The notes below the pieces were generated by a model that saw nothing but the letters and a program-made list of their open reading frames with translations, was not told the DNA's origin and did no database searches. 13,815 bases of DNA from Acidobacteriota bacterium. Its GTDB lineage: Bacteria > Acidobacteriota > Terriglobia > Terriglobales > Acidobacteriaceae. A program made the position numbers and the translations under genes. The stretch covers positions 1-13,815 of the forward strand of contig JAKABE010000041.1 of assembly GCA_021801945.1 (NCBI GenBank), written 5' to 3'. How positions within the stretch are numbered: position 1 is the first letter of the stretch; the number at the start of each line of letters is the position of its first letter. Below, one piece after another: positions 1 through 5,682 of this stretch.

Positions 1-241
1 CGGACGCCCAGGCGCTCGGGACGACGGTGTCGGAGAAGTAGACCGGCGAGAGGTCGCGGAACAAGAGGTGGCGGCCGAGAACGGCCGGGTACTGGCCCGG
101 GAACGCCGCGCGAAGCTCCCCGATCACCTGTTCCTCGGATCGGCTCGTGCTGACGTAGGCGACCCCCTCGGGGAAGACGAACGGTCCCCGGGAGTTCCCG
201 AGGTGGAGCGGGTAGCTCTCGGGGTCGTCCCGGTGGAGCAT
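1..241 (-). CDS. Unidentified protein, N-terminal 80 residues (3' end outside the window)
   Basis: Read on the minus strand from an ATG at 241, this frame stays open to the window edge and gives 80 residues starting [15 protein letters not shown]. Almost every codon ends in G or C, well above the neighbouring genes. That pattern is a sign of real coding in a high-GC background, since neither other minus-strand frame shows it. The product has alternating hydrophobic and charged stretches, with no obvious signal peptide, membrane helix or cysteine motif. The frame extends upstream of the ATG to a stop near 344, so the start is uncertain, and no strong ribosome binding site is visible. I do not recognise the family. 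The unusual composition beside a truncated pdxS suggests foreign DNA or an assembly join. It could also be spurious. Confidence 0.45.
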   Translation of the reverse strand, partial: MLHRDDPESYPLHLGNSRGPFVFPEGVAYVSTSRSEEQVIGELRAAFPGQYPAVLGRHLLFRDLSPVYFSDTVVPSAWAS

Positions 242-247
242 CAGCTT

Positions 248-348
248 GCGTGCTCCGTCTTGAGTCGGAGCACGCGTTCGGCTTTGCAAACGGGAGCGTG
301 TTGCGCGCCGACGCAATCGCCAGGCATAGCCGGTAAAGCTTGGCTATG
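248..348. repeat. Structured segment with three consecutive hairpins
   Basis: Three inverted repeats lie in about 100 bp. The first is GCGTGCTCCG (248-257) with its perfect 10-bp complement at 266-275 and an 8-nt loop. The second is TTGCG (301-305) with CGCAA (312-316). The third is CATAGCC (325-331) with GGCTATG (342-348). The palindrome TTTGCAAA sits at 283-290. No T-run follows, so this is not a standard terminator. The segment lies between the unidentified minus-strand frame and the point where pdxS homology begins at about 398, so it may be a dispersed palindromic element or part of a recombination scar. The family is not identified. Confidence 0.5.
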
Positions 349-397
349 GCGACTTCCTCCCCCGGGCCCCGTCGCTAGCAATGACGTGCGACGACGG

Positions 398-685
398 ATC
401 GCCACGCCTTCCGACGCCGCGCTCGTGATGCAGCTCGGTGCGGAGGCGGTCTTCGTCGGCTCCGGCATCTTCATGAAGGAGCGCGCCACGCCGCTCGATG
501 TGGAGAACGACGCCAAGGAACGCGAAGAGGCTGTCAGTCGCGCCAAGGCCATCGTGGACGCGACCACGCCCTACAACGATCCCAAGATCCTGGCCGAAGT
601 CAGCGAGCAGGTCACCGGGACCATGAAGGGCCTGGCCGCGGCAGCTATCGAAGAGTCGCAGCTGCTCCAAACCCGCGGCTGGTGA
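398..685 (+). pseudogene. pdxS: 5'-truncated pdxS: C-terminal third of PLP synthase lyase subunit
   Basis: PdxS (Pdx1) condenses ribose 5-phosphate, glyceraldehyde 3-phosphate and ammonia into pyridoxal 5'-phosphate, using ammonia from PdxT. Only the last 95 residues are recognisable here, from [19 protein letters not shown] through VGSGIF to the family-typical end LLQTRGW. Full-length PdxS is about 290-300 residues, so the beta/alpha barrel strands with the catalytic lysines are missing. The frame stays open upstream to a GTG at 68, but the residues before position 398 show no PdxS similarity. In particular the glycine-rich stretch that should precede IATP reads VRRR instead. A good intrinsic terminator follows the stop. 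The gene is either truly broken by insertion or rearrangement, or it is the product of a chimeric assembly. The C-terminal identity is secure; the cause of the truncation is not. Confidence 0.8.
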
Positions 686-712
686 GCACCTGCGGTGCGG
701 CAGGTCGGTATT

Positions 713-744
713 CCGGGAGCGCAGGGCGCTCCCGGTTTTCTTTT
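713..744 (+). terminator. Rho-independent terminator after pdxS
   Basis: A perfect 10-bp stem, CCGGGAGCGC (713-722) with GCGCTCCCGG (726-735), has an AGG loop and is followed by TTTTCTTTT (736-744). It lies 28 bp after the pdxS stop. It marks the end of the pdxS transcript and separates it from tspO. Confidence 0.9.
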
Positions 745-825
745 CGCTTGAGGAAGGTCCAGCGCACCATTGCAGGTGATCCGTCACGAAAGGCTCATCA
801 ACGCATAAGCCCCATGAATAGGCTC

Positions 826-850
826 GTCATCCCGAACGAAGGCGAGGGAT
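826..850. repeat. Possible dispersed intergenic repeat
   Basis: The string GTCATCCCGAACGAAGGCGA followed by GGGAT resembles the GTCATCCCGAGCGAAGCGAGGG-type intergenic repeats seen in many bacterial genomes. Only one copy lies in this window, so the call rests on remembered resemblance. The rest of the 686-934 gap holds the terminator and no further gene. Confidence 0.3.
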
Positions 851-934
851 TGGCCGTTGATTCTCGCCCGCGCAGCCTCTTAGTTCGGCATTGCCGGTGA
901 TACGATCAGAGCCACGAGGACCGACGGTAAGACC

Positions 935-1402
935 ATGCGCTGGATTGCGCTCATCTTCTGGATTCTGCTTTGCTTCGCAGTTGCGGCGGTCAGCGGCTCG
1001 TTCACTTCGAGCGAGATTCCCACCTGGTACCGCACGCTGATCCGTCCGTCCATTGCTCCGCCGAACTGGGTGTTCGGGCCGGTGTGGACTGTGCTTTACG
1101 CGCTAATGGCGGTTGCGGCGTGGAGGATTTCCCTTGCTCCTCCCTCTGCTTGGCGAACAGCCGCGATCACTCTGTTTTTGACTCAGTTGGCACTGAACTT
1201 CGCCTGGTCGTTCATCTTCTTCCGTTGGCATCGAGTTGGTTGGGCGTTGCTAGAGGTGGTCATCCTCTGGGTTGCGATTCTGTTCACCACTGCGGCATTC
1301 GCCCGCGTCTCCTCTTTAGCCTCCTGGTTGATGGCGCCTTATCTCGCGTGGGTCGGCTTTGCCAGCGTCCTTAACGCAGCGTTCTGGCGGCTCAACAAAT
1401 AA
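935..1402 (+). CDS. tspO: TspO/MBR family membrane protein
   Basis: This 155-residue protein matches the tryptophan-rich sensory protein / mitochondrial benzodiazepine receptor family in length and pattern. TspO proteins are five-helix membrane proteins that bind porphyrins and related ligands and are linked to tetrapyrrole and stress regulation; their precise role is debated. Visible signatures are GSFTSSEIPTWYRTLIRPS (residues 21-39), APPNWVFGPVWTVLYALM (41-58), the central QLALNFAWSFIFF (84-96), and the C-terminal PYLAWVGFASVLNAAFWRLN. Five hydrophobic segments can be placed at about 5-22, 45-66, 74-96, 101-123 and 130-151. The ATG at 935 has only a weak, distant GAGGA upstream. The gene sits between pdxS and pdxT but has its own flanking gaps, so it is probably a separate transcription unit. 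Confidence 0.93.
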   Translation: MRWIALIFWILLCFAVAAVSGSFTSSEIPTWYRTLIRPSIAPPNWVFGPVWTVLYALMAVAAWRISLAPPSAWRTAAITLFLTQLALNFAWSFIFFRWHRVGWALLEVVILWVAILFTTAAFARVSSLASWLMAPYLAWVGFASVLNAAFWRLNK

Positions 1403-1551
1403 CCTGCACGCGACTACAGGAGATACACGCCCTTGAAGTGAGTAAAACCTCCATATGGCAGACAGCGCTGCAAACTTCGTGTTAAGCAACACTCCGAGAG
1501 TCCCACCCCGTTAGAGCAGCCCGCGCCCGTCTGCCTGCACTTCGGTCCCTC

Positions 1552-1571
1552 TGACTAGTCATCTGACTAGT
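1552..1571. promoter_or_regulatory. Tandem TGACTAGT repeats, candidate VapB operator
   Basis: The perfect palindrome TGACTAGTCA (1552-1561) is followed 12 bp later by a second TGACTAGT (1564-1571), ending 28 bp before the vapB ATG. Antitoxins of this family commonly autorepress by binding repeated palindromes that overlap their promoter. The spacing of about one helical turn fits that role. No convincing -35/-10 pair was found, so this call is inferred from position and symmetry. Confidence 0.5.
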
Positions 1572-1599
1572 GATACAGTCAAGAGGAAGAAGAGGAATT

Positions 1600-1854
1600 A
1601 TGGTCTGGCCCGTCTACGATGCCAAAGCCCGCTTCAGCGAGCTGCTCAATGCCGCTCTCAAGAATGGTCCGCAGATCGTGACCCGGCGCGGCGTTGAGAA
1701 GGCAGTTCTCGTCCCCATCGACGAGTGGAAGCGATTGAATGGCGAGAACCGGGAATCCATCAAGGACGTCTTGCTGGATCCAAACGGACCGCATGATCTC
1801 CTGATTCCTCCGCGCAGGCGTTTCCGCCGCCGCAAGCCTGTCGCCTTCGAGTGA
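1600..1854 (+). CDS. vapB: Phd/YefM-family antitoxin (VapB-like)
   Basis: This 84-residue protein opens with MVWPVYDAKARFSELLNAAL, the type I Phd/YefM fold start, and continues with PQIVTRRGVEKAVLVPIDEW, the conserved beta strands and 'W' helix. In this family the N-terminal half dimerises and binds operator DNA. The C-terminal tail, here rich in Pro and Arg (PPRRRFRRRKPVAFE), wraps around and inhibits the toxin. The ATG at 1600 is preferred over the in-frame GTG at 1570 because of the purine-rich GAGGAAGAAGAGGA just upstream and because family members begin near this point. Its TGA overlaps the GTG of the downstream toxin gene by 4 bp, so the two are translationally coupled. The family is clear; the vapB name follows from the PIN-domain partner. 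Confidence 0.9.
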   Translation: MVWPVYDAKARFSELLNAALKNGPQIVTRRGVEKAVLVPIDEWKRLNGENRESIKDVLLDPNGPHDLLIPPRRRFRRRKPVAFE

Positions 1855-2276
1855 ACGGAATGTATCTACTCGATACGGATGTTATCTCGGAATTGCGGAA
1901 AAACAGGCCACATGGAGCGGTTCTGTCCTGGTTTGCATCGGTTGCAGAGCGGAACATCCAGATTCCCGCAGTTGCCGTGGGTGAGCTGCAGGATGGGGTC
2001 GAGTTGACGCGGCTGCAGGATCGCCCTAAGGCTGCGGAAATCGAACGTTGGATCGACCGCATTGTGCGCACTTTCGTTGTGATCCCCATGGACGGAAATG
2101 GTTTCCGGGAAACAGCCCGGCTGATGGCCGGAAAACCCGACGACTGGTTCGAAGATGCAATGATCGCCGCTACCGCCCGAATGCATAAACTGGTGGTCGT
2201 CATTCGGAACGTGAAGGATTTCACCATCTTCGGTGTTCAGACATTCAACCCGTTCACCTACAAGGGAAGAAATTGA
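1851..2276 (+). CDS. vapC: PIN-domain ribonuclease toxin (VapC/FitB-like)
   Basis: VapC toxins are Mg-dependent endoribonucleases that cleave specific RNAs, often initiator tRNA or rRNA loops, when the antitoxin is degraded. The acidic residues expected of a PIN active site are present in order: Asp8 in YLLDTDVISEL, Glu45 in VAVGELQDG, Asp102 in WFEDAMIAATA, and the Asn120/Asp123 region in RNVKDF. The length (141 residues) and the ending NPF are typical. The start may be GTG at 1851, overlapping the vapB stop, or ATG at 1860; many relatives begin directly with MYLLDT, which would favour 1860. The stop codon overlaps the TTG start of pdxT, which is unusual company for a toxin. The toxin looks intact. 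Confidence 0.92.
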   Translation: MNGMYLLDTDVISELRKNRPHGAVLSWFASVAERNIQIPAVAVGELQDGVELTRLQDRPKAAEIERWIDRIVRTFVVIPMDGNGFRETARLMAGKPDDWFEDAMIAATARMHKLVVVIRNVKDFTIFGVQTFNPFTYKGRN

Positions 2277-2866
2277 AGAAAGCTCTGATCCCCCGCATCG
2301 GCGTCCTGGCCATCCAGGGCGACTACGCAGCGCATGCCGCGGCACTTGAAGAGGCCGGCGCGAAGCCGTGCGAGATCCGCAAGCCAGAGGAGCTTGGCGG
2401 CGTGGACGCCCTCGTGTTTCCTGGCGGCGAATCCACCACCATCCTCAAGTTTTTGGAAAGGCGTCACTTTTTCGAGGCACTGCGCACGTTCTGCGGGTAC
2501 CATCCCGTCTTCGGCACCTGCGCCGGCGCCATCCTGCTAGCCCGCGAGGTGCGCAATCCGGCACAGCGCAGCCTGGGACTCCTCGACGCCGTGGTCGAAC
2601 GCAACGCCTATGGGCGCCAGATCGACTCCACGATTCTCAGCGCTGAAACCACCCTCCCCGGAGGCCCGCTGGAGATGGTCTTCATCCGCGCACCGCGCAT
2701 CGCCGAAGTCGGCCCTGGGGTCGAGGTTCTGGCCCGGCGCGACGGTTTTCCGGCCCTGGTTCGCCAGGGCAGCTTGATGGCCGCCACCTTCCATCCCGAG
2801 CTTTCCGGCGACCGGCGCGTGCACCGACTCTTCGTCGGCATCGCGGCTAGCGCGCATTCGAAATAG
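2273..2866 (+). CDS. pdxT: PLP synthase glutaminase subunit PdxT
   Basis: PdxT (Pdx2) hydrolyses glutamine and channels ammonia to PdxS for vitamin B6 synthesis. The 197-residue length is typical. Signatures are IGVLAIQGDYAAH (9-21), the oxyanion-region FPGGESTTI (49-57), the nucleophile Cys83 in FGTCAGAILLA, the substrate region NAYGRQIDS (111-119), FIRAPRI (137-143), and His174/Glu176 in TFHPEL, which complete the class I glutaminase triad. The start is TTG at 2273, supported by AAGGGAAG immediately upstream. TTGA also contains the vapC stop, so pdxT translation is coupled to the toxin gene. The partner pdxS lies 1.6 kb upstream but is truncated. If that is real, PdxT would need another PdxS copy. 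Confidence 0.96.
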   Translation: MKKALIPRIGVLAIQGDYAAHAAALEEAGAKPCEIRKPEELGGVDALVFPGGESTTILKFLERRHFFEALRTFCGYHPVFGTCAGAILLAREVRNPAQRSLGLLDAVVERNAYGRQIDSTILSAETTLPGGPLEMVFIRAPRIAEVGPGVEVLARRDGFPALVRQGSLMAATFHPELSGDRRVHRLFVGIAASAHSK

Positions 2867-3168
2867 AGCGACACCACATGGCGTGTATTCCGGCAAGGGT
2901 AAGAGCCCAGGAGGTTTGTTGTGCTTTCGCGGCCGGCGACCCTCTCATGCTGGATGGATTCCGTGGTCGGGCGCTTGTTCCAAAGCCTTGACCGAGATAG
3001 AGGGCCCCTCTTTCTATTTTGGATATCTTGCATCCGCATCTTGCGCCCTTCTATCCCCGGCCCTCCGAGAGGGTGATGAGGGCATTCTCGGCGATTTTTG
3101 GGCCCACCCAGCGGTTTCTGGATGCGTCCAAACCAAAGTGGGAGTACGCTCATTCTTAGAGGCGGGCC
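2867..3168. other. Intergenic region between pdxT and the oxidase gene
   Basis: No gene is supported in these 302 bp. A TTGACC hexamer at 2988-2993 is followed by a pyrimidine-rich stretch with TTCTAT at 3012, a weak candidate promoter for the downstream oxidase gene. A small CCCTC/GAGGG hairpin (3061-3073, CGA loop) is not followed by a T-run. The purine-rich GAGGCG just before 3169 serves as ribosome binding site. Confidence 0.4.
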
Positions 3169-3933
3169 ATGCCTTCGATCTTTACGCCCATCCCATCGGA
3201 AACGGAGCGAAAGTCGCCGGGGACCGGCGGCAAGCCGCCTGTTGACCGGCGACCGACCGGCGGCAGCGGAGGCGGCGGGGATGACAACTGGAAGAATCCG
3301 CATCACGGGCCGCGAGAGTTGCTCCATAAAGTCCGCGCTTTCGTCTTTTGCGCCCTCGCCGGCGACATGATGTTCTTTGTGACGCTGGTGATGCTTTTTT
3401 ACGCCCGTCAGACCAGCACATACATGGATCCGAGCACCATGCGGGAGATCGGGGACTGGCATCCGGTGCTGCTGCCCCCCATCCTGTTCGTCAATACCGC
3501 GGTATTGCTTCTGAGCACATTGACCATGGAGAAGGCCCGCCGGCATATCTTTCAGGAGATCGACGTGATCGAGGAGTGGCTGGGCATGGGACGACCCGCC
3601 TTGCGCCGCACAATGCCCTGGCTGGCCGCCACCCTGGTGCTGGGCATCCTGTTTCTTCTCGGGCAATTCATGGCCTGGAGGCAACTCACGGCTCAGGGCT
3701 TTGCCTTCGACCGCTGGGCGACACCGGCCAGTTATTTCTTCTACGTCATCACCGGCCTGCACGCCGCCCACCTTCTCCTCGGCGTGCTGGCGCTGCTTTT
3801 CTGCCTGCTGGCTCTTGGTTGGTTCAAACGCGTCGACTATCGTCAGATTGCCGTCGATTCCACCGCATGGTTCTGGCACGCCATGAGCTTTGCCTGGCTG
3901 GTGCTGTTTGCGGTCCTGCTGTTCGGCCAGTAG
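3169..3933 (+). CDS. Heme-copper oxidase subunit III (cytochrome c oxidase CoxC-type), orphan
   Basis: Subunit III is a membrane protein of cytochrome c or quinol oxidases that supports proton-pump stability and oxygen access to subunit I. The 254-residue product has a soluble N-terminal tail of about 50 residues (GKPPVDRRPTGG followed by a glycine run). Five hydrophobic segments follow at about 56-80, 99-119, 151-172, 188-212 and 234-252. Family signatures are FCALAGDMMFFVTLV in the first helix, the fourth-helix YFFYVITGLHAAHLLLGVLA, and WFWHAMSFAWLVLF in the last. A GAGGCG motif precedes the ATG at 3169. No subunit I or II gene is adjacent, so this is either a stray subunit or an extra copy in a genome with several oxidases. 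A five-helix layout fits the shorter CyoC-like form. Confidence 0.88.
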   Translation: MPSIFTPIPSETERKSPGTGGKPPVDRRPTGGSGGGGDDNWKNPHHGPRELLHKVRAFVFCALAGDMMFFVTLVMLFYARQTSTYMDPSTMREIGDWHPVLLPPILFVNTAVLLLSTLTMEKARRHIFQEIDVIEEWLGMGRPALRRTMPWLAATLVLGILFLLGQFMAWRQLTAQGFAFDRWATPASYFFYVITGLHAAHLLLGVLALLFCLLALGWFKRVDYRQIAVDSTAWFWHAMSFAWLVLFAVLLFGQ

Positions 3934-4069
3934 GGCGCTGCGCCTGTTCACTACGCGAGACTCCGAGCGCCTCCCTCAGATGCTCCTGTGTTTGATTCCG
4001 TGAAGATACCCAACGCCGGAATGGTAGAGGGGCGCGCCAGGGCCTTGCCATTGGCTTGACGTGAATGGC

Positions 4070-4390
4070 TTACACCGTACGCAGGCGCAACAGCGAGCGG
4101 CAACGCTGCCTTAGGGTGGGAACCTCAGGACAAGCAAAGTAGATCGCGCGGTTGGCGGCCATCAGCAGCTGCACGGCCTCCAGGCGTGGATCGCGCACGG
4201 AAAACGAACCGCCCGCGTAGATAAACTCGTCAATCAGATATTCGATTGCGTGGCCCAGAGTTTCCAGAGCGTGGCCTGCCTGGGGGGAGATGCGGCGGCG
4301 GGAGGATACGGCGCGGGCGGTGGGTGCGGCGGCGACGGAATCACTCGGGGTCAATCCGCTGGTGAAGCCGGTCGTCATGGTCGCTGTCAT
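4070..4390 (-). CDS. Hypothetical protein, small, convergent to the oxidase gene
   Basis: This minus-strand frame encodes 106 residues if it starts at the ATG at 4390, which has GAGGA eight bases upstream; another ATG at 4405 has a poorer site. The N-terminus is low-complexity (Thr/Ser/Ala rich, then RRR). The rest looks like a compact helical domain running SPQAGHALETLGHAIEYL, then DEFIYAGGSF, then LEAVQLLMAANRAIYFACPE and a basic tail RQRCRSLLRLR. There is no membrane segment or signal peptide. The residue pattern looks like a genuine protein rather than a shadow frame, and the opposite strand has no good gene. It points toward the oxidase gene and away from nuoA, so it shares a divergent upstream region with the nuo operon. 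I do not recognise a function. Confidence 0.65.
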   Translation of the reverse strand: MTATMTTGFTSGLTPSDSVAAAPTARAVSSRRRISPQAGHALETLGHAIEYLIDEFIYAGGSFSVRDPRLEAVQLLMAANRAIYFACPEVPTLRQRCRSLLRLRTV

Positions 4391-4772
4391 CGTGTATATC
4401 CTCATGCTGTTCTTTCGGCTCTGGAACGCCTTTTTTCAGATGACGAGCGTACCGTGTCCCACATCAGTACACAGGGACTATCTCGATCCGAAATGGGAAC
4501 TACTGTGACGTAGCGCACACGTCATCGAGGGCCTATCAGGCTATTCCTACTCAGGAGGGGGAAGATTGGTCCCCCTCTCCTGAACACAGGCCAAGTTGTG
4601 AAATGACATTGCCATCTTCGTGTCGCAGGCGGCAGGGACGGCAGCATCGAGCACGCCTTGACGGGATGAGGCTGAACTCCTAATCTCAAGCGAGGACCTG
4701 TTGGTTTGGAGACGATGTTCTCCGCCGTAAAGCGGGTGCGCATTTATACAGTTCTTTTGGGCTAAAGTGGCG
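4391..4772. promoter_or_regulatory. Divergent intergenic region upstream of nuoA with several dyads
   Basis: These roughly 380 bp hold no convincing gene. Inverted repeats are GTCCC (4456-4460) with GGGAC (4474-4478); TGACGT (4506-4511) with ACGTCA (4519-4524); and a long stem TCAGGAGGGGGA (4551-4562) with TCCCCCTCTCCTGA (4570-4583), which pairs except for a 2-nt bulge. None is followed by a T-run on either strand. The region should contain the promoters of the minus-strand hypothetical gene and of the nuo operon. Confidence 0.5.
4658..4686 (+). promoter_or_regulatory. Candidate sigma-70-type promoter for the nuo operon
   Basis: TTGACG (4658-4663) matches the -35 consensus at five of six positions. 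It is separated by exactly 17 bp from TAATCT (4681-4686), a weak -10. It would place the transcript start about 80 bases before nuoA. This is a pattern match only; a second AT-rich hexamer, TATACA at 4745-4750, lacks a partner -35. Confidence 0.35.
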
Positions 4773-5174
4773 ATGATTCCTTATCACTGGCAGTATCTTC
4801 CGCTGTTGATGCAGATTCTCGCGGCCTTTGTTCTCGGGCTGGGAATGGTGGTCGCATCGTGGTTTGTGGGCCGGCACCGTAACACGGCTGTGAAACTGGA
4901 TGCCTACGAGTGCGGCATTCAGGCGGTGGGGGACGCTCGGGGCCGCTTCAGCGTGCGTTTTTATCTTGTCGCTGTTCTCTTCATTCTCTTCGATGTGGAG
5001 GCGGTGTTCATGATGCCTTGGGCCGTCATTTATCGAAAGCTGCCAGAGATCACCGGTTCGCGCCTCTTTGGCTTCTGGGAGATGCTTGTCTACCTTGGCT
5101 TCGTGGCCGTTGGCCTCTACTACATTGTGCGCAAGGGCATACTCAACTGGAGCCAGGACAAGGCGGACCTATAG
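4773..5174 (+). CDS. nuoA: NADH-quinone oxidoreductase subunit A
   Basis: NuoA is a small three-helix membrane subunit of respiratory complex I that lies at the junction of the peripheral and membrane arms, near the quinone site. The 133-residue product has helices at about 8-33, 62-82 and 102-120. It carries the conserved AYECGIQ (44-50) of the first loop and FDVEAVFMMPWA (73-84), whose Asp/Glu are conserved in the family. FWEMLVYL (101-108) follows at the third helix. ATG at 4773 is chosen; GTG at 4767 in the same frame is an alternative, and neither has a strong ribosome binding site. It heads the nuo operon and is followed by nuoC after a single base, with no nuoB between. Confidence 0.95.
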   Translation: MIPYHWQYLPLLMQILAAFVLGLGMVVASWFVGRHRNTAVKLDAYECGIQAVGDARGRFSVRFYLVAVLFILFDVEAVFMMPWAVIYRKLPEITGSRLFGFWEMLVYLGFVAVGLYYIVRKGILNWSQDKADL

Positions 5175-5175
5175 G

Positions 5176-5682
5176 ATGAGCGATACGATCAGCCAATCTT
5201 CAGCCGTGCCGGTTTGGGTGAGCGAGGAACTTCGCGAACATCCGGCCGCCAAGGCTCTTCTCGCCTGGAACCCGCAGGCGGTCACAGGCGCGAAAATGGA
5301 TCGGGGCGAGCTCACTTTCCTCGTAGTGCCGGAAGAGGTTCGCGCGGCTTGCAAAGCACTGCAAGCCGCCGGGTACAACTTTTTTGAAGACATGACCGCA
5401 GTCGACTGGTTTCCTTCCGCACCCCGTTTCCAGCTGAGCTATCACCTTCTGTCCCACGCCCGCAAGGAACGGATCCGGCTTTGCGTCATGCTCGCGGAGG
5501 ACGAACCGTGCGTTGAGTCGATCACCTCCGTCTGGATGGGGGCCGATTTTTACGAGCGCGAGGTCTTCGACCTGTTCGGCATTCGTTTTGAAGGGCATCC
5601 CAATCTGCGCCGGATCATGCTGCCCGATGATTGGGATGGTCATCCCTTGCGCAAGGATTATCCGGTGGAGGGATACCGCTGA
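5176..5682 (+). CDS. nuoC: NADH-quinone oxidoreductase subunit C
   Basis: NuoC is the 30-kDa-type peripheral-arm subunit of complex I that packs against NuoD; it carries no cofactor. The 168-residue protein shows the family signature ADFYEREVFDLFGIRFEGHP (123-142), followed by LRRIMLPDDWDGHPLRKDYP (144-163). The ATG at 5176 follows the nuoA stop by one base. The same frame is open further upstream, but those codons fall inside nuoA and are not used. It is separate from NuoD, not fused as in E. coli NuoCD. The stop TGA overlaps the nuoD ATG by one base (TGATG), so translation is probably coupled. The direct nuoA-nuoC junction is unusual, since nuoB normally lies between. Confidence 0.96.
   Translation: MSDTISQSSAVPVWVSEELREHPAAKALLAWNPQAVTGAKMDRGELTFLVVPEEVRAACKALQAAGYNFFEDMTAVDWFPSAPRFQLSYHLLSHARKERIRLCVMLAEDEPCVESITSVWMGADFYEREVFDLFGIRFEGHPNLRRIMLPDDWDGHPLRKDYPVEGYR

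Noticed and set aside
248..348. Hairpin segment considered as a CRISPR repeat or integron attC site
   Set aside because: There are no repeated units with spacers, and no conserved attC core sites were visible.
68..397. N-terminal extension of the pdxS frame back to a GTG at 68
   Set aside because: The frame is open but the residues bear no PdxS similarity, and a more plausible coding frame with strong GC3 bias runs on the opposite strand over 1-241.
2608..3951. A 447-codon minus-strand frame covering the pdxT end and the oxidase subunit III gene
   Set aside because: It overlaps two well-supported genes in antisense and its translation is low-complexity (His/Gln/Gly rich) without a family match.
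4250..4513. Plus-strand frames of 72-87 codons over the minus-strand hypothetical gene
   Set aside because: They are glycine-rich or lack a ribosome binding site, and overlap the better-supported minus-strand gene.
4551..4583. Strong hairpin read as an intrinsic terminator
   Set aside because: No T-run follows the stem on either strand, and it lies upstream of nuoA rather than after a gene.
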